Origin: Nocardiopsis endophytica
GTDB lineage: Bacteria; Actinomycetota; Actinomycetes; Streptosporangiales; Streptosporangiaceae
Length of the DNA stretch: 59,921 nucleotides
Assembly (NCBI RefSeq): GCF_027706725.1
Contig: NZ_JAQFWQ010000038.1
Span: forward strand, 1 to 59,921
Reading direction: 5' to 3'
Part shown: positions 51,201 to 59,415 of the stretch, piece by piece
How the letters are laid out: every line of letters starts with the position of its first letter
Numbering within the stretch: the stretch's first letter is position 1
The notes under the pieces: model-generated
Database searches by the model: none
Seen by the model: only the letters and a program-made list of their open reading frames with translations
What the model was told of the DNA's origin: nothing
Translations under genes and position numbers: made by a program

Positions 51201-51760
51201 GCCGACCGGTCCCGCTCGGTCGGGAAGGCCGCGAGCCGCTGCTGGGGGCGGCCCTGTGCGGCGGCCGCCAGCGCGATGACGATCTCCCCCGGGTGCGGCG
51301 CGTCGGGGATCCGCACCTCCACCGTCTGGTGGTGGGAGCGGACCGTCGCGTCGGTGACGTGCTTGAGCGGGATGTCGAAGACGGCCCCGGCCGCGCCCCG
51401 CTTCTCGACCGCGGGCAGGAGCGTGGTGGCGTTCGCCGCCTTGCGGAAGTGGTCGCCGAAGGCGAGGGTGTGGATGAGCGCCGACCCGTGCTCGATCTCG
51501 CCGTCGAGGCCGACGATCGCGGCCTTGCCGTAGGCCTGGGCCGGGGCGCCGAGCCCCTCCAGCACCGCGGGCGCGAGCAGCGCGCCGAGGTCCGAGGCGT
51601 TCGCGTCGATCCCCGGGCCGAGGTCCTCGACGAAGCCCTGCCCGGCCCACGGGTTCGGGATCACCGCCGCGACGACGGCGACGGTGGCCGGAGGGGAGAC
51701 CGCGCGTCCCCCCTCGGCCCGCACCTCCTCGACGACGGTGACGATCTTGCGGACGTTCAT
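51197..51760 (-). CDS. DUF1185 ('amino acid synthesis') family protein, copy 2 of operon
   Basis: The 187-residue protein matches DUF1185. Landmarks are VRKIVTVVEEV, AAVIPNPWAGQGFVEDLGPGIDANASDLGALL, YGKAAIVGLDGEIEHGSALIHTLAFGDHFRKA and HHQTVEVRIPDAPHPGEIVIALAAA. The family label 'amino acid synthesis' is historical; no reaction is established as far as I know. It is a paralogue of the next gene upstream and the two are coupled by ATGA, so they may form a heteromer or act on successive intermediates. Confidence 0.82.
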   Translation of the reverse strand: MNVRKIVTVVEEVRAEGGRAVSPPATVAVVAAVIPNPWAGQGFVEDLGPGIDANASDLGALLAPAVLEGLGAPAQAYGKAAIVGLDGEIEHGSALIHTLAFGDHFRKAANATTLLPAVEKRGAAGAVFDIPLKHVTDATVRSHHQTVEVRIPDAPHPGEIVIALAAAAQGRPQQRLAAFPTERDRSA

Positions 51761-52386
51761 GACGGCGATCCCTCCAGGGTCTCGGCGGTGACGACCGGGT
51801 CGGTCCTGCGGTCCCCGATCCGGGGGTGCGGGCGCGGGCCGGTGGACGCGGCCGCGATGACGACGATCTCGTCGGCCCGGGGGGCGTCCGGGATGCGTGC
51901 GCCGATGGTCTGGTAGTGGCTGCGCGTCGCGGCGTGCGTCTTGTGCCAGAGGGGGACGACCAGCGGCTCACCCGCCTCGGCCCGTGCATCGGCGAAGCAG
52001 ATGATCGACTCGCCCTGGAGCGCCTCCCGGACCAGGTTGCCGAAGTACGGCGTGTGGATGAGCGCTCCGGCGTGCTCGATCTCCCCGGCGGTGCCGACGA
52101 TCGCCGCCTTCCCGAACGCCTCGATCCCGTGCGCCGGGCCGAGCGCGTGCACGAGCCGGTCGCAGAGCAGTCCGGCCAGCACGGGCCCGACCCGCTCCTG
52201 CTCCTCGCCGAGGTCGGCGAGCGGTGCCGCGCCGGACCACGGATTCTCTACGACGGCGGCGACGCTGGCGCGCCGCGCCGGCCGGTCCGGCGCCACCCCT
52301 GCCTCAGTGACGATCTCATCGCGGTAGGTCACCAGTTTGCGGACGCGGACCGGTGGGACCGGGGGCGCGTCACCCATCTCTTGCAT
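51757..52386 (-). CDS. DUF1185 family protein, copy 1 of operon
   Basis: The 209-residue protein is a paralogue of the 51197-51760 product: VRKLVTYRDEIVTEAG, AAVVENPWSGAAPLADLGEEQERVGPVLAGLL, FGKAAIVGTAGEIEHAGALIHTPYFGNLVREAL and HYQTIGARIPDAPRADEIVVIAAA. It is the first gene of the leftward catabolic operon. The promoter TTGACT, 17 bases, TAACGT ends eight bases before the ATG at 52386, implying a leaderless mRNA. The start codon itself lies in the palindrome CTTGCATGCAAG. An ATG at 52377 is the alternative. Confidence 0.8.
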   Translation of the reverse strand: MQEMGDAPPVPPVRVRKLVTYRDEIVTEAGVAPDRPARRASVAAVVENPWSGAAPLADLGEEQERVGPVLAGLLCDRLVHALGPAHGIEAFGKAAIVGTAGEIEHAGALIHTPYFGNLVREALQGESIICFADARAEAGEPLVVPLWHKTHAATRSHYQTIGARIPDAPRADEIVVIAAASTGPRPHPRIGDRRTDPVVTAETLEGSPS

Positions 52387-52422
52387 GCAAGGAACGTTAG
52401 GTATCCGTGCCGCGTGAGTCAA
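52380..52422 (-). promoter_or_regulatory. Promoter and operator of the leftward catabolic operon
   Basis: Leftward -35 TTGACT (52422-52417), a 17-base spacer and -10 TAACGT (52399-52394) predict a start near 52387. The perfect palindrome CTTGCATGCAAG (52380-52391) covers that start. A related site lies at 52569-52580. Confidence 0.62.
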
Positions 52423-52568
52423 GAGTGGTTCGCCGCCGCCGTCTGCAGTGGAGGGTTGATCCGGGTCGGTGCCCTATTCGAACTGCGGAATCACTGAACC
52501 GGTGCCGGGCGGGCGGCTGGATTCTCGTGGAATGCTTGACATGCGACCTGTGACGTGGCTTACCGTTT

Positions 52569-52580
52569 CTTGTATGCCAG
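52569..52580. promoter_or_regulatory. Candidate operator of the rightward BCCT operon
   Basis: CTTGTATGCCAG resembles CTTGCATGCAAG at 52380-52391 (10 of 12) and lies 62 bases before the BCCT start, after TTGACA at about 52540. Both could be bound by the cluster's GntR protein. Confidence 0.45.
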
Positions 52581-52641
52581 CACCCCACGGCGAGCGGCTT
52601 GTACGGCAGCGCGGCTCGGGGCCCCCGACTCAGGGAGTGTC

Positions 52642-54333
52642 ATGTCCAGACAGCTACAAGGGGCTTCGGAACCGAACCCCACGGCGGCACCGGGGAATGG
52701 GCCCCCGGACGGGGGCGGTCCCGGGAGCCGGGCCGCCGGACCCGGCCGGCGCCACAGTGCGGGTCGGCTCGGCTCCGTCTTCTGGGCGTCGGTCGCGGTC
52801 GCGGCGGTCTTCATCGCCTGGGCGACCCTGTTCACCGAGAACCTCAACAGCGTCACGGAGTCGTCGCTGAACTGGGTCACCTCGTCGTTCGGCTGGAGCT
52901 ACCTGCTCGTCACCCTCGCCATCCTCGTCTTCCTGGTGTTCCTCGCCTTCAGCCCCGCGGGCCGCATCCGGCTCGGCAAGGACACCGACCGGCCCGAGTT
53001 CTCCACCCCGGCCTGGCTCGCGATGCTCCTCGGCGCCGTGATGGGCATCGGGCTGATCTCGTACGGGGTCGCCGAGCCCATCTCGCACCTGGCGGATCCG
53101 CCCCACGGGCTCGCCGAGCCGAACACCCCCGAGGCGGCGGTGCGCGCGCTGCAGTACTCCTACTTCGACTGGGGCCTGCACGCCTGGGGCGTCTTCGCCG
53201 TGTTCGGCCTCGCGATCGCCTACTCGACCTACCGCAAGGGGCGCCGCCCCCTGGTGAGCCAGCTGTTCACCCCGCTGCTCGGAGACAGGGCCGACGGCCC
53301 GATCGGCAAGGTGATCGACGTCCTGGCGGTGTTCGCGACGCTCTTCGGCACGGCCACGTCCCTGGGGCTGGGGGCGCTCCAGATCAACAACGGGCTGGGC
53401 CGGCTCCTCGGGATCCCCGTCGGCTCCACCGCCCAGGTGCTCATCGTCGCGGCCATCACCGCCGTGTTCACCGTGTCGGCCGTCAGCGGCATCGACCGGG
53501 GCATCAAGATGCTGAGCTATACCAGCGGCACCCTGGCCATCGCGATGTTCGTGTTCATGATGATCGTCGGCCCGACCGTGTTCATCGCCAACCTCTACAT
53601 CGAGTCGATCGGCGTGTGGGCCGGCGACTTCTTCCGGATGAGCCTGCAGGGCACCGCCTTCGGCGGGCTGGAGTGGATGCAGTGGTGGACCTATTTCATG
53701 CTGGCCTGGTGGGTGGCCTGGGGCGCGTTCGTCGGCATCTTCCTCGCCCGCATCTCCCGCGGCCGCACGATCCGCGGCTTCATCACCGGCGTCCTGACCG
53801 TGCCCAGCCTCGCGTTCTTCACCTGGTTCGCCGTGTTCGGCGGCTCGGCCATCCACGTGGACCTGTTCCGGGGCGGGGACATCGCCGACCAGACCGCGGC
53901 CGACTTCGGGAACGCGTTCTTCGCGACGCTCGAGCACTACCCCCTGCCCGCGGCCACCTCGGCGATCGCCGTCCTGCTCGCGGTGATCTTCTTCGTGACC
54001 AGCGCGGACTCCAACACCTACGTGCTGGGCTCGATGACCTCCGACGGCTCGCTCGCCCCGCGCCGCCCCGTCCTCGTCCTGTGGGGCGTCCTCACCGGCG
54101 GCACCGCGGTCACGCTGATGCTCGCCGACGGGCTCGACGCGCTCCAGAACACCGTGATCGTCACCTCGCTGCCCTTCCTGGTGATCATCGCCGGCGTCGC
54201 GGTGTCCTTCTGGAAGGACCTGGCGGCGGACCTGCGGGGCGGTCCCGCAGCCCCGCCCGGCACGACCACCGGGACGACTCCCGGACCGACCACCGACACG
54301 GCTGAGGAGGCCGAGACCGATGCCGCACACTGA
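52642..54333 (+). CDS. BCCT-family betaine/choline/carnitine-type transporter
   Basis: The 563-residue membrane protein has about 12 segments and the BCCT signatures: FTENLNSVTESSLNWVTSSFGW, GIGLISYGVAEPISH, YSYFDWGLHAWGVFA, FGTATSLGLGALQINNGLG and the Trp-rich WMQWWTYFMLAWWVAWGAFVG. BCCT carriers import quaternary-ammonium compounds. Neighbouring catabolic genes suggest uptake of a carbon or nitrogen source and not an osmolyte. GGGAG lies four to five bases before the ATG at 52642. A 40-residue Pro/Gly-rich cytoplasmic N-terminus and a Thr/Pro-rich C-terminal tail flank the core. It overlaps the next gene by 14 bases. Confidence 0.92.
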   Translation: MSRQLQGASEPNPTAAPGNGPPDGGGPGSRAAGPGRRHSAGRLGSVFWASVAVAAVFIAWATLFTENLNSVTESSLNWVTSSFGWSYLLVTLAILVFLVFLAFSPAGRIRLGKDTDRPEFSTPAWLAMLLGAVMGIGLISYGVAEPISHLADPPHGLAEPNTPEAAVRALQYSYFDWGLHAWGVFAVFGLAIAYSTYRKGRRPLVSQLFTPLLGDRADGPIGKVIDVLAVFATLFGTATSLGLGALQINNGLGRLLGIPVGSTAQVLIVAAITAVFTVSAVSGIDRGIKMLSYTSGTLAIAMFVFMMIVGPTVFIANLYIESIGVWAGDFFRMSLQGTAFGGLEWMQWWTYFMLAWWVAWGAFVGIFLARISRGRTIRGFITGVLTVPSLAFFTWFAVFGGSAIHVDLFRGGDIADQTAADFGNAFFATLEHYPLPAATSAIAVLLAVIFFVTSADSNTYVLGSMTSDGSLAPRRPVLVLWGVLTGGTAVTLMLADGLDALQNTVIVTSLPFLVIIAGVAVSFWKDLAADLRGGPAAPPGTTTGTTPGPTTDTAEEAETDAAH

Positions 54334-54745
54334 CCCCCGGCGCGCGCAGATCGAGAAGGTCTGGGCGGCGGCGTGGAACCACGGCGACGTCGACGCGCTC
54401 GACGAGCTGCTCGCCGGCGGCTACCTGCGCCACGGCCGGGAACCGCACCCCCAGGACCTGCCCGCGTTCAAGGCGTCGATCACGGCCACCCGTTCGGCGT
54501 TCCCCGACCTGGCCACCGTGCTCGACGACATCGTCATCGAGGGCGACCGGGCCGCGATCCGCTGGCACAGCACCGGCACCCATGAGGGATCGCTCCTGGG
54601 TGTGCCCGCCACGCGGCGGCGCGTCGAGGTCGCCGGGGCGACCTTCGCGCGCTTCGACGGAGGGCTCATCGCCGAGGAGCACGTGACCTGGGACCCCCGG
54701 ACCCTGCTCGCGGCGCTGGGGATCATCGCCGTCGGACAGGACTGA
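54320..54745 (+). CDS. SnoaL-like ester cyclase family protein
   Basis: The 141-residue protein has the SnoaL/NTF2-like pattern: VWAAAWNHGDVDALDELLAGGYLRHG, FKASITATRSAFPDLATVLDDIVIEGDRAAIRWHSTGTHEG, and VEVAGATFARFDGGLIAEEHVTWD. It overlaps the BCCT gene and so belongs to the rightward operon. Members often act on small hydrophobic or unstable intermediates, but no reaction can be assigned. Confidence 0.8.
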   Translation: MPHTDPRRAQIEKVWAAAWNHGDVDALDELLAGGYLRHGREPHPQDLPAFKASITATRSAFPDLATVLDDIVIEGDRAAIRWHSTGTHEGSLLGVPATRRRVEVAGATFARFDGGLIAEEHVTWDPRTLLAALGIIAVGQD

Positions 54746-54771
54746 TCAGCGGTACGACAAGGAGCACCCTC

Positions 54772-55275
54772 ATGCCCACGCTTCCGGCGACCCCCGACAC
54801 CGACCTGATGAAGCAGGTCAACCGGCGCTTCGTCACGGGCGTCACCGTCGTGACCGCCCTGGACGACGGCACCCCTAAGGGCCTGGCGGTCAACGCCTTC
54901 GCCAGCATCTCCCTGGAGCCGCCGACGGTCATGGTGTGCGTCCAGCGGTCCTCCTCCACCCACGACTGCCTCTTTCGGACCGGCCACATGGCGATCAACA
55001 TCCTGTCGACGGCCCAGCTCGACGTGGTCCGGCGCTTCGCGGCCAAGTCCGACGACAAGTTCAGCGGGCTCGACTGGACGCACGGACCCCACGGAAGCCC
55101 GCTGATCGCGCGCAGCGCCGCGCAGATGGAGACCGAGATCCGCGAACGGCTCCAGGCCAGCACGCACACGGTGTTCATCTGCCGGGTGGTCCACGCCGCC
55201 GTCGCCGACGACGCCCCGATGGTCTACAGCGCGGGCGGATTCGTCGACGGTGGAGCGCTCCCGCCTTTGGGATGA
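54772..55275 (+). CDS. Flavin reductase-like domain protein
   Basis: The 167-residue protein belongs to the FMN-binding flavin reductase (HpaC/ActVB-like) family: RRFVTGVTVVTALDDGTPKGLAVNAFASISLEPPTVMVCV, SSSTHDCLFRTGHMAINIL, and FSGLDWTHGPHGSPLI. It should supply reduced FMN or FAD to the LLM monooxygenase at 47654, with which it forms a two-component system across the divergent cluster. Family length is normal. Confidence 0.88.
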   Translation: MPTLPATPDTDLMKQVNRRFVTGVTVVTALDDGTPKGLAVNAFASISLEPPTVMVCVQRSSSTHDCLFRTGHMAINILSTAQLDVVRRFAAKSDDKFSGLDWTHGPHGSPLIARSAAQMETEIRERLQASTHTVFICRVVHAAVADDAPMVYSAGGFVDGGALPPLG

Positions 55276-55310
55276 TCGGCCCTACGACCGCGACAGCGAG
55301 GAGCAGTCCA

Positions 55311-56015
55311 GTGACCGAAGAAGCGGGCGGTTCGACCACCATGTCGATCCAGGCCAAGGTCATCGCCGAGATGCGCGCGCGCATCATCAGCGGTGAGGTC
55401 GACCCGGGCGCGCCGCTCTCGGAGCTCGCTCTGGCCGACGAGTTCGGCGTCAGCCGCACCCCGGTCCGCGAGGCGTTCAAGCAGCTCCAGACCGAAGGCC
55501 TCGTGGAGATCCGGCCACGGGTGGGGACCTTCGTCACCACCCCGTCCCGGCGCGAGATCACCGAGCTCTTCGAGATGAAGGAGCTCCTCGAGGGCGCCGC
55601 CGCCCGCCTCCTGGCCCAACGGGGCCGGGTCCCCGAGATCGACCGCCTCCGGCGCAACCTCGAAGAGGCCGACGCGGCCGTGGCCCGCGACGACCGCGAG
55701 CACTACGCGGAGCTGGTCGGGGAGTTCCACGACCTCCTGATCACCGGAGCCGACAACAGCAAACTCGAGGCGCATTACAAGACCCTGATGAACCAGCTGG
55801 CCTACCCCCGGCTGGTGAAGACCTCCCTTGACCAGCCCGGGCGCCCGCTGCAGTCCGACCGCGAGCACCACCTGGTGCTCGAACTGATCGTCCAGAAGGA
55901 CGGCGACAGCGCCGAACAGGTCATGCGCGAACACGTCCGGGCCAGCCGCCGCGCCCTCATGGCCGGCCTCCCGGTCCCCGGCCGCGGACCGCTGACCGAC
56001 CCCACAGGGGCCTGA
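55311..56015 (+). CDS. GntR-family regulator, FCD subgroup
   Basis: The 234-residue protein has a winged helix (IIPGEV-type start IISGEVDPGAPLSELALADEFGVSRTPVREAFKQLQTEGLVEI) and an FCD domain with ELVGEFHDLLITGADN and a later DREHHLVLELI, which gives the His ligands. The GTG start at 55311 has GAGGAG seven bases upstream. It closes the rightward operon and is the only regulator in the cluster, so it probably binds the CTTGYATGCMAG motifs at 52380 and 52569 (inference). A carboxylate intermediate is the likely effector. Confidence 0.87.
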   Translation: MTEEAGGSTTMSIQAKVIAEMRARIISGEVDPGAPLSELALADEFGVSRTPVREAFKQLQTEGLVEIRPRVGTFVTTPSRREITELFEMKELLEGAAARLLAQRGRVPEIDRLRRNLEEADAAVARDDREHYAELVGEFHDLLITGADNSKLEAHYKTLMNQLAYPRLVKTSLDQPGRPLQSDREHHLVLELIVQKDGDSAEQVMREHVRASRRALMAGLPVPGRGPLTDPTGA

Positions 56016-56114
56016 CCGGGCGATCGGCCGCCCGCCGCCATGGACGCGGCGGCCGTGTGCCGTGGAAACGGGATCATGGTGTCCTCGTGTGGTCACCGAT
56101 GTTCAGGAGTCTCG

Positions 56115-56561
56115 TTGTCCGATCTGTCAGCGCCCGATGGGGGCGGCGATGCCGCCACCGGTGATCCGGGAGGCCGGGACCCCTTCGTGGTGTTCTGGAG
56201 TGAGCGCCGCCTGTGCACGCTGGCCTCGTTGCGCGCGGACGGGAGCATCCACCAGGTTCCGGTGGGGGCGACCTATGACCCCGAGCGGTACTTGGCGCGG
56301 GTGATCTCCTCCGGGTCCAGTTACAAGGCGCGCAACCTGGCGGCGCGGCCGGGGACGCGGGTGTCGGTGTGCCAGGTGGAGGGGCGCTGGTGGTCGACGC
56401 TGGAGGGCACCGCCACGGTCACCTCCGACCCGGAGGCGGTCGCCGAGGCGGAGCGCCGCTACGCCCTGCGGTACCGGCGCCCGCGGCCCAACCCCGACCG
56501 CGTGGTGATCGAGATCAAGGTCGACCGGGTCCTGGGCAACGTGCGCCCGGGGAGACCGTAG
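56115..56561 (+). CDS. PPOX-class (F420-type) flavin/F420-binding protein
   Basis: The 148-residue protein has the split-barrel pyridoxamine-phosphate-oxidase-like fold: FVVFWSERRLCTLASLRADGSIHQVPVGATYD, ARVISSGSSYKARNLAARPGTRVSVCQVEG and RWWSTLEGTATVTSDPEAVAEAERRYALRY. The actinobacterial members often use coenzyme F420. A TTG start at 56115 is preferred because CAGGAG lies five bases upstream; the frame extends further but without a better site. It is a single gene; substrate unknown. Confidence 0.78.
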   Translation: MSDLSAPDGGGDAATGDPGGRDPFVVFWSERRLCTLASLRADGSIHQVPVGATYDPERYLARVISSGSSYKARNLAARPGTRVSVCQVEGRWWSTLEGTATVTSDPEAVAEAERRYALRYRRPRPNPDRVVIEIKVDRVLGNVRPGRP

Positions 56562-56789
56562 GGCTCCCGACCGGAACCGAGCGCGGATCCCCGGGCCGCA
56601 TGCGCGGACGCATCCCGCGCGTGTAGGCCGGGCGGTCACGTCCCGGCGTCGTGGGAACGGAGCCCGAGCCCCTACTCTGGCTGGACGCGTCAAGGAGGGG
56701 CAGATGGCCGATACCGCCGACACTGGTCGCCGATCGACTGAGCCCACCCGGCGGTCCGCCCGACTTCCGGCTCTGGTCCGCTGCCGGCG

Positions 56790-57155
56790 CTACCTCCGGT
56801 TCCCGCGCAGGTGTTCGCGGCTGGACGGCAGGAGCAACAGGGCCACAACGGTCAGCGGGAGGAGCATCCCCACCAGGCCCATGGGTTCACCCAGGCCGAT
56901 GCGGGCCATCTGGGTGAAGAAGACCAGGGCCAGCAGGACGTGCAGGCCGACCGCCCCGCCGAGCGCGAAGCGGGGCAGGCGGACCGCGCACAGGGCGCAG
57001 AGCGCCGCGATCACGGCGTAGGGCAGTGCCGTACCGAGGCCGAGGAATCCGCCCGCGATGAGGAGGATCTGCAGCGACGACGCCGAGAAGAGGGCCGCCA
57101 TGACCCACAGGACGACGCGCGCCGCGGTCAAGGGGGCAGGGTTCGGGGAGCGCAA
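56790..57155 (-). CDS. Small four-segment membrane protein of unknown function
   Basis: The 121-residue protein has four hydrophobic segments (about residues 10-35, 38-58, 64-85, 90-108) with short polar loops and a basic C-terminus (SSREHLRGNRR). I recognise no family. It may be a DoxX-like or integral membrane hypothetical. The 228 bases on its 3' side hold an apparently orphaned ribosome site and start for a rightward frame at 56704. Confidence 0.62.
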   Translation of the reverse strand: MRSPNPAPLTAARVVLWVMAALFSASSLQILLIAGGFLGLGTALPYAVIAALCALCAVRLPRFALGGAVGLHVLLALVFFTQMARIGLGEPMGLVGMLLPLTVVALLLLPSSREHLRGNRR

Positions 57156-57227
57156 CGGTTCTCGCTTTCCACCACCTCCCCTCCCCTGCGGGGGCAGGGA
57201 GGAGGGTTCTCAGCCGGGGGTAGGGGG

Positions 57228-58019
57228 TCAGGTCCGGAAGTCGACGGGCAGTCCCTCGATCACCGGCGTGAACTTCCCGTCGACCCCGCCGTCCTGGGTG
57301 ACGGTCCCCTTCCACCGCTCGACCTTGTCCGCGCGCTGCACGTAGAGGGTGACCTGGTGGCCCTTGCGGGTCTCCTTCACCGCCGGGGGCTTGACCTTCT
57401 GCTTGAGCTGCTCCTCGGCCGCGGAGGTGTCGCTCGCCAGCCGGGAGAGCAGCGCGTCCTCCGGTGACTCCAGCACGACCTGGTGCCTGCCCAGGGCGCG
57501 GGTCTTGTCCAGGAAGAACTCGGCGGTCGCCAGGGCGTCATCGGCCGACTCCACCCGCACCCCGGCCGCTCGGGCGAACTCCTGGTAGGCGGCGGGGTCG
57601 GCGGACAGGACCATCGCCTCCCCCTCCGGGCCGACCACCGCGTACACGGCGGCCCCGTGCGCGTTCGCGGTGTCCTGGAACAGCAGCAGCGTCCAGTCCT
57701 CGGGGACGGTCCCGTCCTCCACGGCCGAGGCGGTCATCGCGTCGGCGGAGGCGATGCGCACCGCTAGGTCGGCGTCGCCCGGCCCATCGGCCTCCCAGAG
57801 TGCTTCGACGAGGAGCCGCCGCTCGTCCGCCATCGGCGCGGCCTCGGAGACGTCGGGCGGGGGCGAGGCCGAGGCGTCGGGGCTGGGCACGGCGGGAGCT
57901 CCTTCGTCGGCGGTGGGGGAGGGGGTGCAGGCGGCGAGCAGCACCGCGGTGAGCAGGACGAGAATCAGGGGCGGCCCGGACCGGTGTCCGCCGGCGCGCC
58001 GGGCGGGTTCATCCACCAT
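57228..58019 (-). CDS. Lipoprotein of unknown function
   Basis: The 263-residue protein has an Arg-rich N-terminus, a hydrophobic stretch and the lipobox LLAAC at about residue 31. It is followed by a Pro/Ser-rich linker and a soluble domain (DGTVPEDWTLLLFQDTANAHGAAVYAVVG; LYVQRADKVERWKGTVTQDGGVDGKF). I do not recognise the domain. Its start overlaps the 3' end of the pilin-like metalloprotease gene by 11 bases, so the two are probably co-translated and may work together at the cell surface. Confidence 0.72.
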   Translation of the reverse strand: MVDEPARRAGGHRSGPPLILVLLTAVLLAACTPSPTADEGAPAVPSPDASASPPPDVSEAAPMADERRLLVEALWEADGPGDADLAVRIASADAMTASAVEDGTVPEDWTLLLFQDTANAHGAAVYAVVGPEGEAMVLSADPAAYQEFARAAGVRVESADDALATAEFFLDKTRALGRHQVVLESPEDALLSRLASDTSAAEEQLKQKVKPPAVKETRKGHQVTLYVQRADKVERWKGTVTQDGGVDGKFTPVIEGLPVDFRT

Positions 58020-59415
58020 TGACCGAATCCCAGAAGTTTCCGTAGTAGTCCCGGTACGGGGTCCCGTCGACCGAGTTGATCATGTTACCGATCTCCTGCG
58101 CGAGATCGTCCCGGGCCGCGGCGGCGGCGATCGTCTCCGCGGCGGCGCCCGGCGCCCCGTTGTCCTCGTAGTACCCCAACCAATGCAGGTACCGGTCGTT
58201 GTAGTACTCCTCCCTCGGGTCGAGCGGGATGTCGTGCCCCTGGGAGCGCAGCTCCTCCGCGGCCTGGAACTCGCTGATCTGCGAGTCCGCCTCGTTCTCG
58301 AGCTGGTTCTGCACGTAGTCGTCGCGGCTGTGGCCGACGGGCGGAAAGTTCTCGTTCCCGTGCTCCCTGCGCGCGTGCGCGGCCTCGTGCACCAGGGTGA
58401 GCACCGAATCGGGCCGGTCGAGGAAGTTCCGCCCGATCGTGATGGTGTCGGTGGCCGGGTCGTACTGGGCGGTCCCGTCCATCCTCGGGTCGGGGGAGAA
58501 CTCGATCTCCGTTCCGTTCCTGTTCAGCGACCCGTTGAGCTCCCTGCCGATGGGGATCTCCAGCATCTGCTCGACCGCGCGGGCCCCGTGCACCTCCAGC
58601 GCGGCCTGGTCGGCCTCGCGGCGGTCCCGCTCCGCTTGGTCCTGGAGGTCGAGGTCGTCCGGGTTCTCCCGGGCAGCGGCCTCGCTGTCCTGGGCGACCT
58701 GTTCGGCCAGTTCGGCGTTGCGCTCGGCGGAGGAGACGTCTCCCCGCCGCGCGGCCTCGGCGGCGTCGGCCCGGTAGTCGCCCGCGGGCCGGTCCGGCGT
58801 GGGCCTGCGGTCCGGGAGCAGGCGGAGCGGACCCAGCCCGAAGATGCTGGACGCCCCCAGGATGATGCCGCGTCCCACCGCCCTGGTCTCGTCCCCGTTG
58901 GACCAGTCCTCCTGTGGCCCGTCGGTGAACTCGTTCCAGCTCTCCTCCGCGGCTCCCAGAGGATCGGTGAACAGCATCTCCGCCGATTCGCCGACCCCCG
59001 ACCAGGTGCCCCGGAACTCCTCGTTGGAGCAGATGTGGACGAGGCAGCCGGTCCCCCGGACGCCATCCCATGCGTCCGTTACGAGGTCGCTCGTCTCCGA
59101 CGCCGCGCCCTGCCCCAGGTCGCAGGCCACCTGGAAGATCCCGCACTCGTAGGACTCCCGAGGGGCAGGGGACACCGGACCGGCCATCGGTGTTCCGGTG
59201 CCCTCCGGTTCCGGGGCGTCGGTCCCGCCGCCTGTCTCCACGCAGTCATCGGATCTCCGCTCGACGCAGTCCACGCCGGTGGAGAACAACCGGCCGACCC
59301 GGTCGTCGAGATTGATGATTCCGATGGTGGCGACCAGTGCCGCCACGAGCAGGACGACCGCGGCGTACTCGGTCAGGCCTGCACCCTTGTCGGGGGCATG
59401 GATCCGGCGCAGCAC
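58009..59415 (-). CDS. Pilin-like N-terminus fused to an HEAAH zinc-metalloprotease-like domain
   Basis: The 468-residue protein begins LRRIHAPDKGAGLTEYAAVVLLVAALVATIG, which has the form of a Flp/type IVb prepilin: a short basic leader, Gly-Ala at the presumed processing site, Glu at +5 and a hydrophobic helix. A Cys-containing extracellular part follows (CVERRSDDCVE, CGIFQVACDLG, CLVHICSNEE). Next come an acidic Asp/Arg-rich helical region and a C-terminal domain with LTLVHEAAHARREH, an HExxH zinc site. The GTG start at 59415 follows GGAGAGG. The C-terminal domain resembles peptidase-like toxin domains, but no immunity protein is identified unless it is the neighbouring lipoprotein. Confidence 0.7.
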   Translation of the reverse strand: MLRRIHAPDKGAGLTEYAAVVLLVAALVATIGIINLDDRVGRLFSTGVDCVERRSDDCVETGGGTDAPEPEGTGTPMAGPVSPAPRESYECGIFQVACDLGQGAASETSDLVTDAWDGVRGTGCLVHICSNEEFRGTWSGVGESAEMLFTDPLGAAEESWNEFTDGPQEDWSNGDETRAVGRGIILGASSIFGLGPLRLLPDRRPTPDRPAGDYRADAAEAARRGDVSSAERNAELAEQVAQDSEAAARENPDDLDLQDQAERDRREADQAALEVHGARAVEQMLEIPIGRELNGSLNRNGTEIEFSPDPRMDGTAQYDPATDTITIGRNFLDRPDSVLTLVHEAAHARREHGNENFPPVGHSRDDYVQNQLENEADSQISEFQAAEELRSQGHDIPLDPREEYYNDRYLHWLGYYEDNGAPGAAAETIAAAAARDDLAQEIGNMINSVDGTPYRDYYGNFWDSVNGG

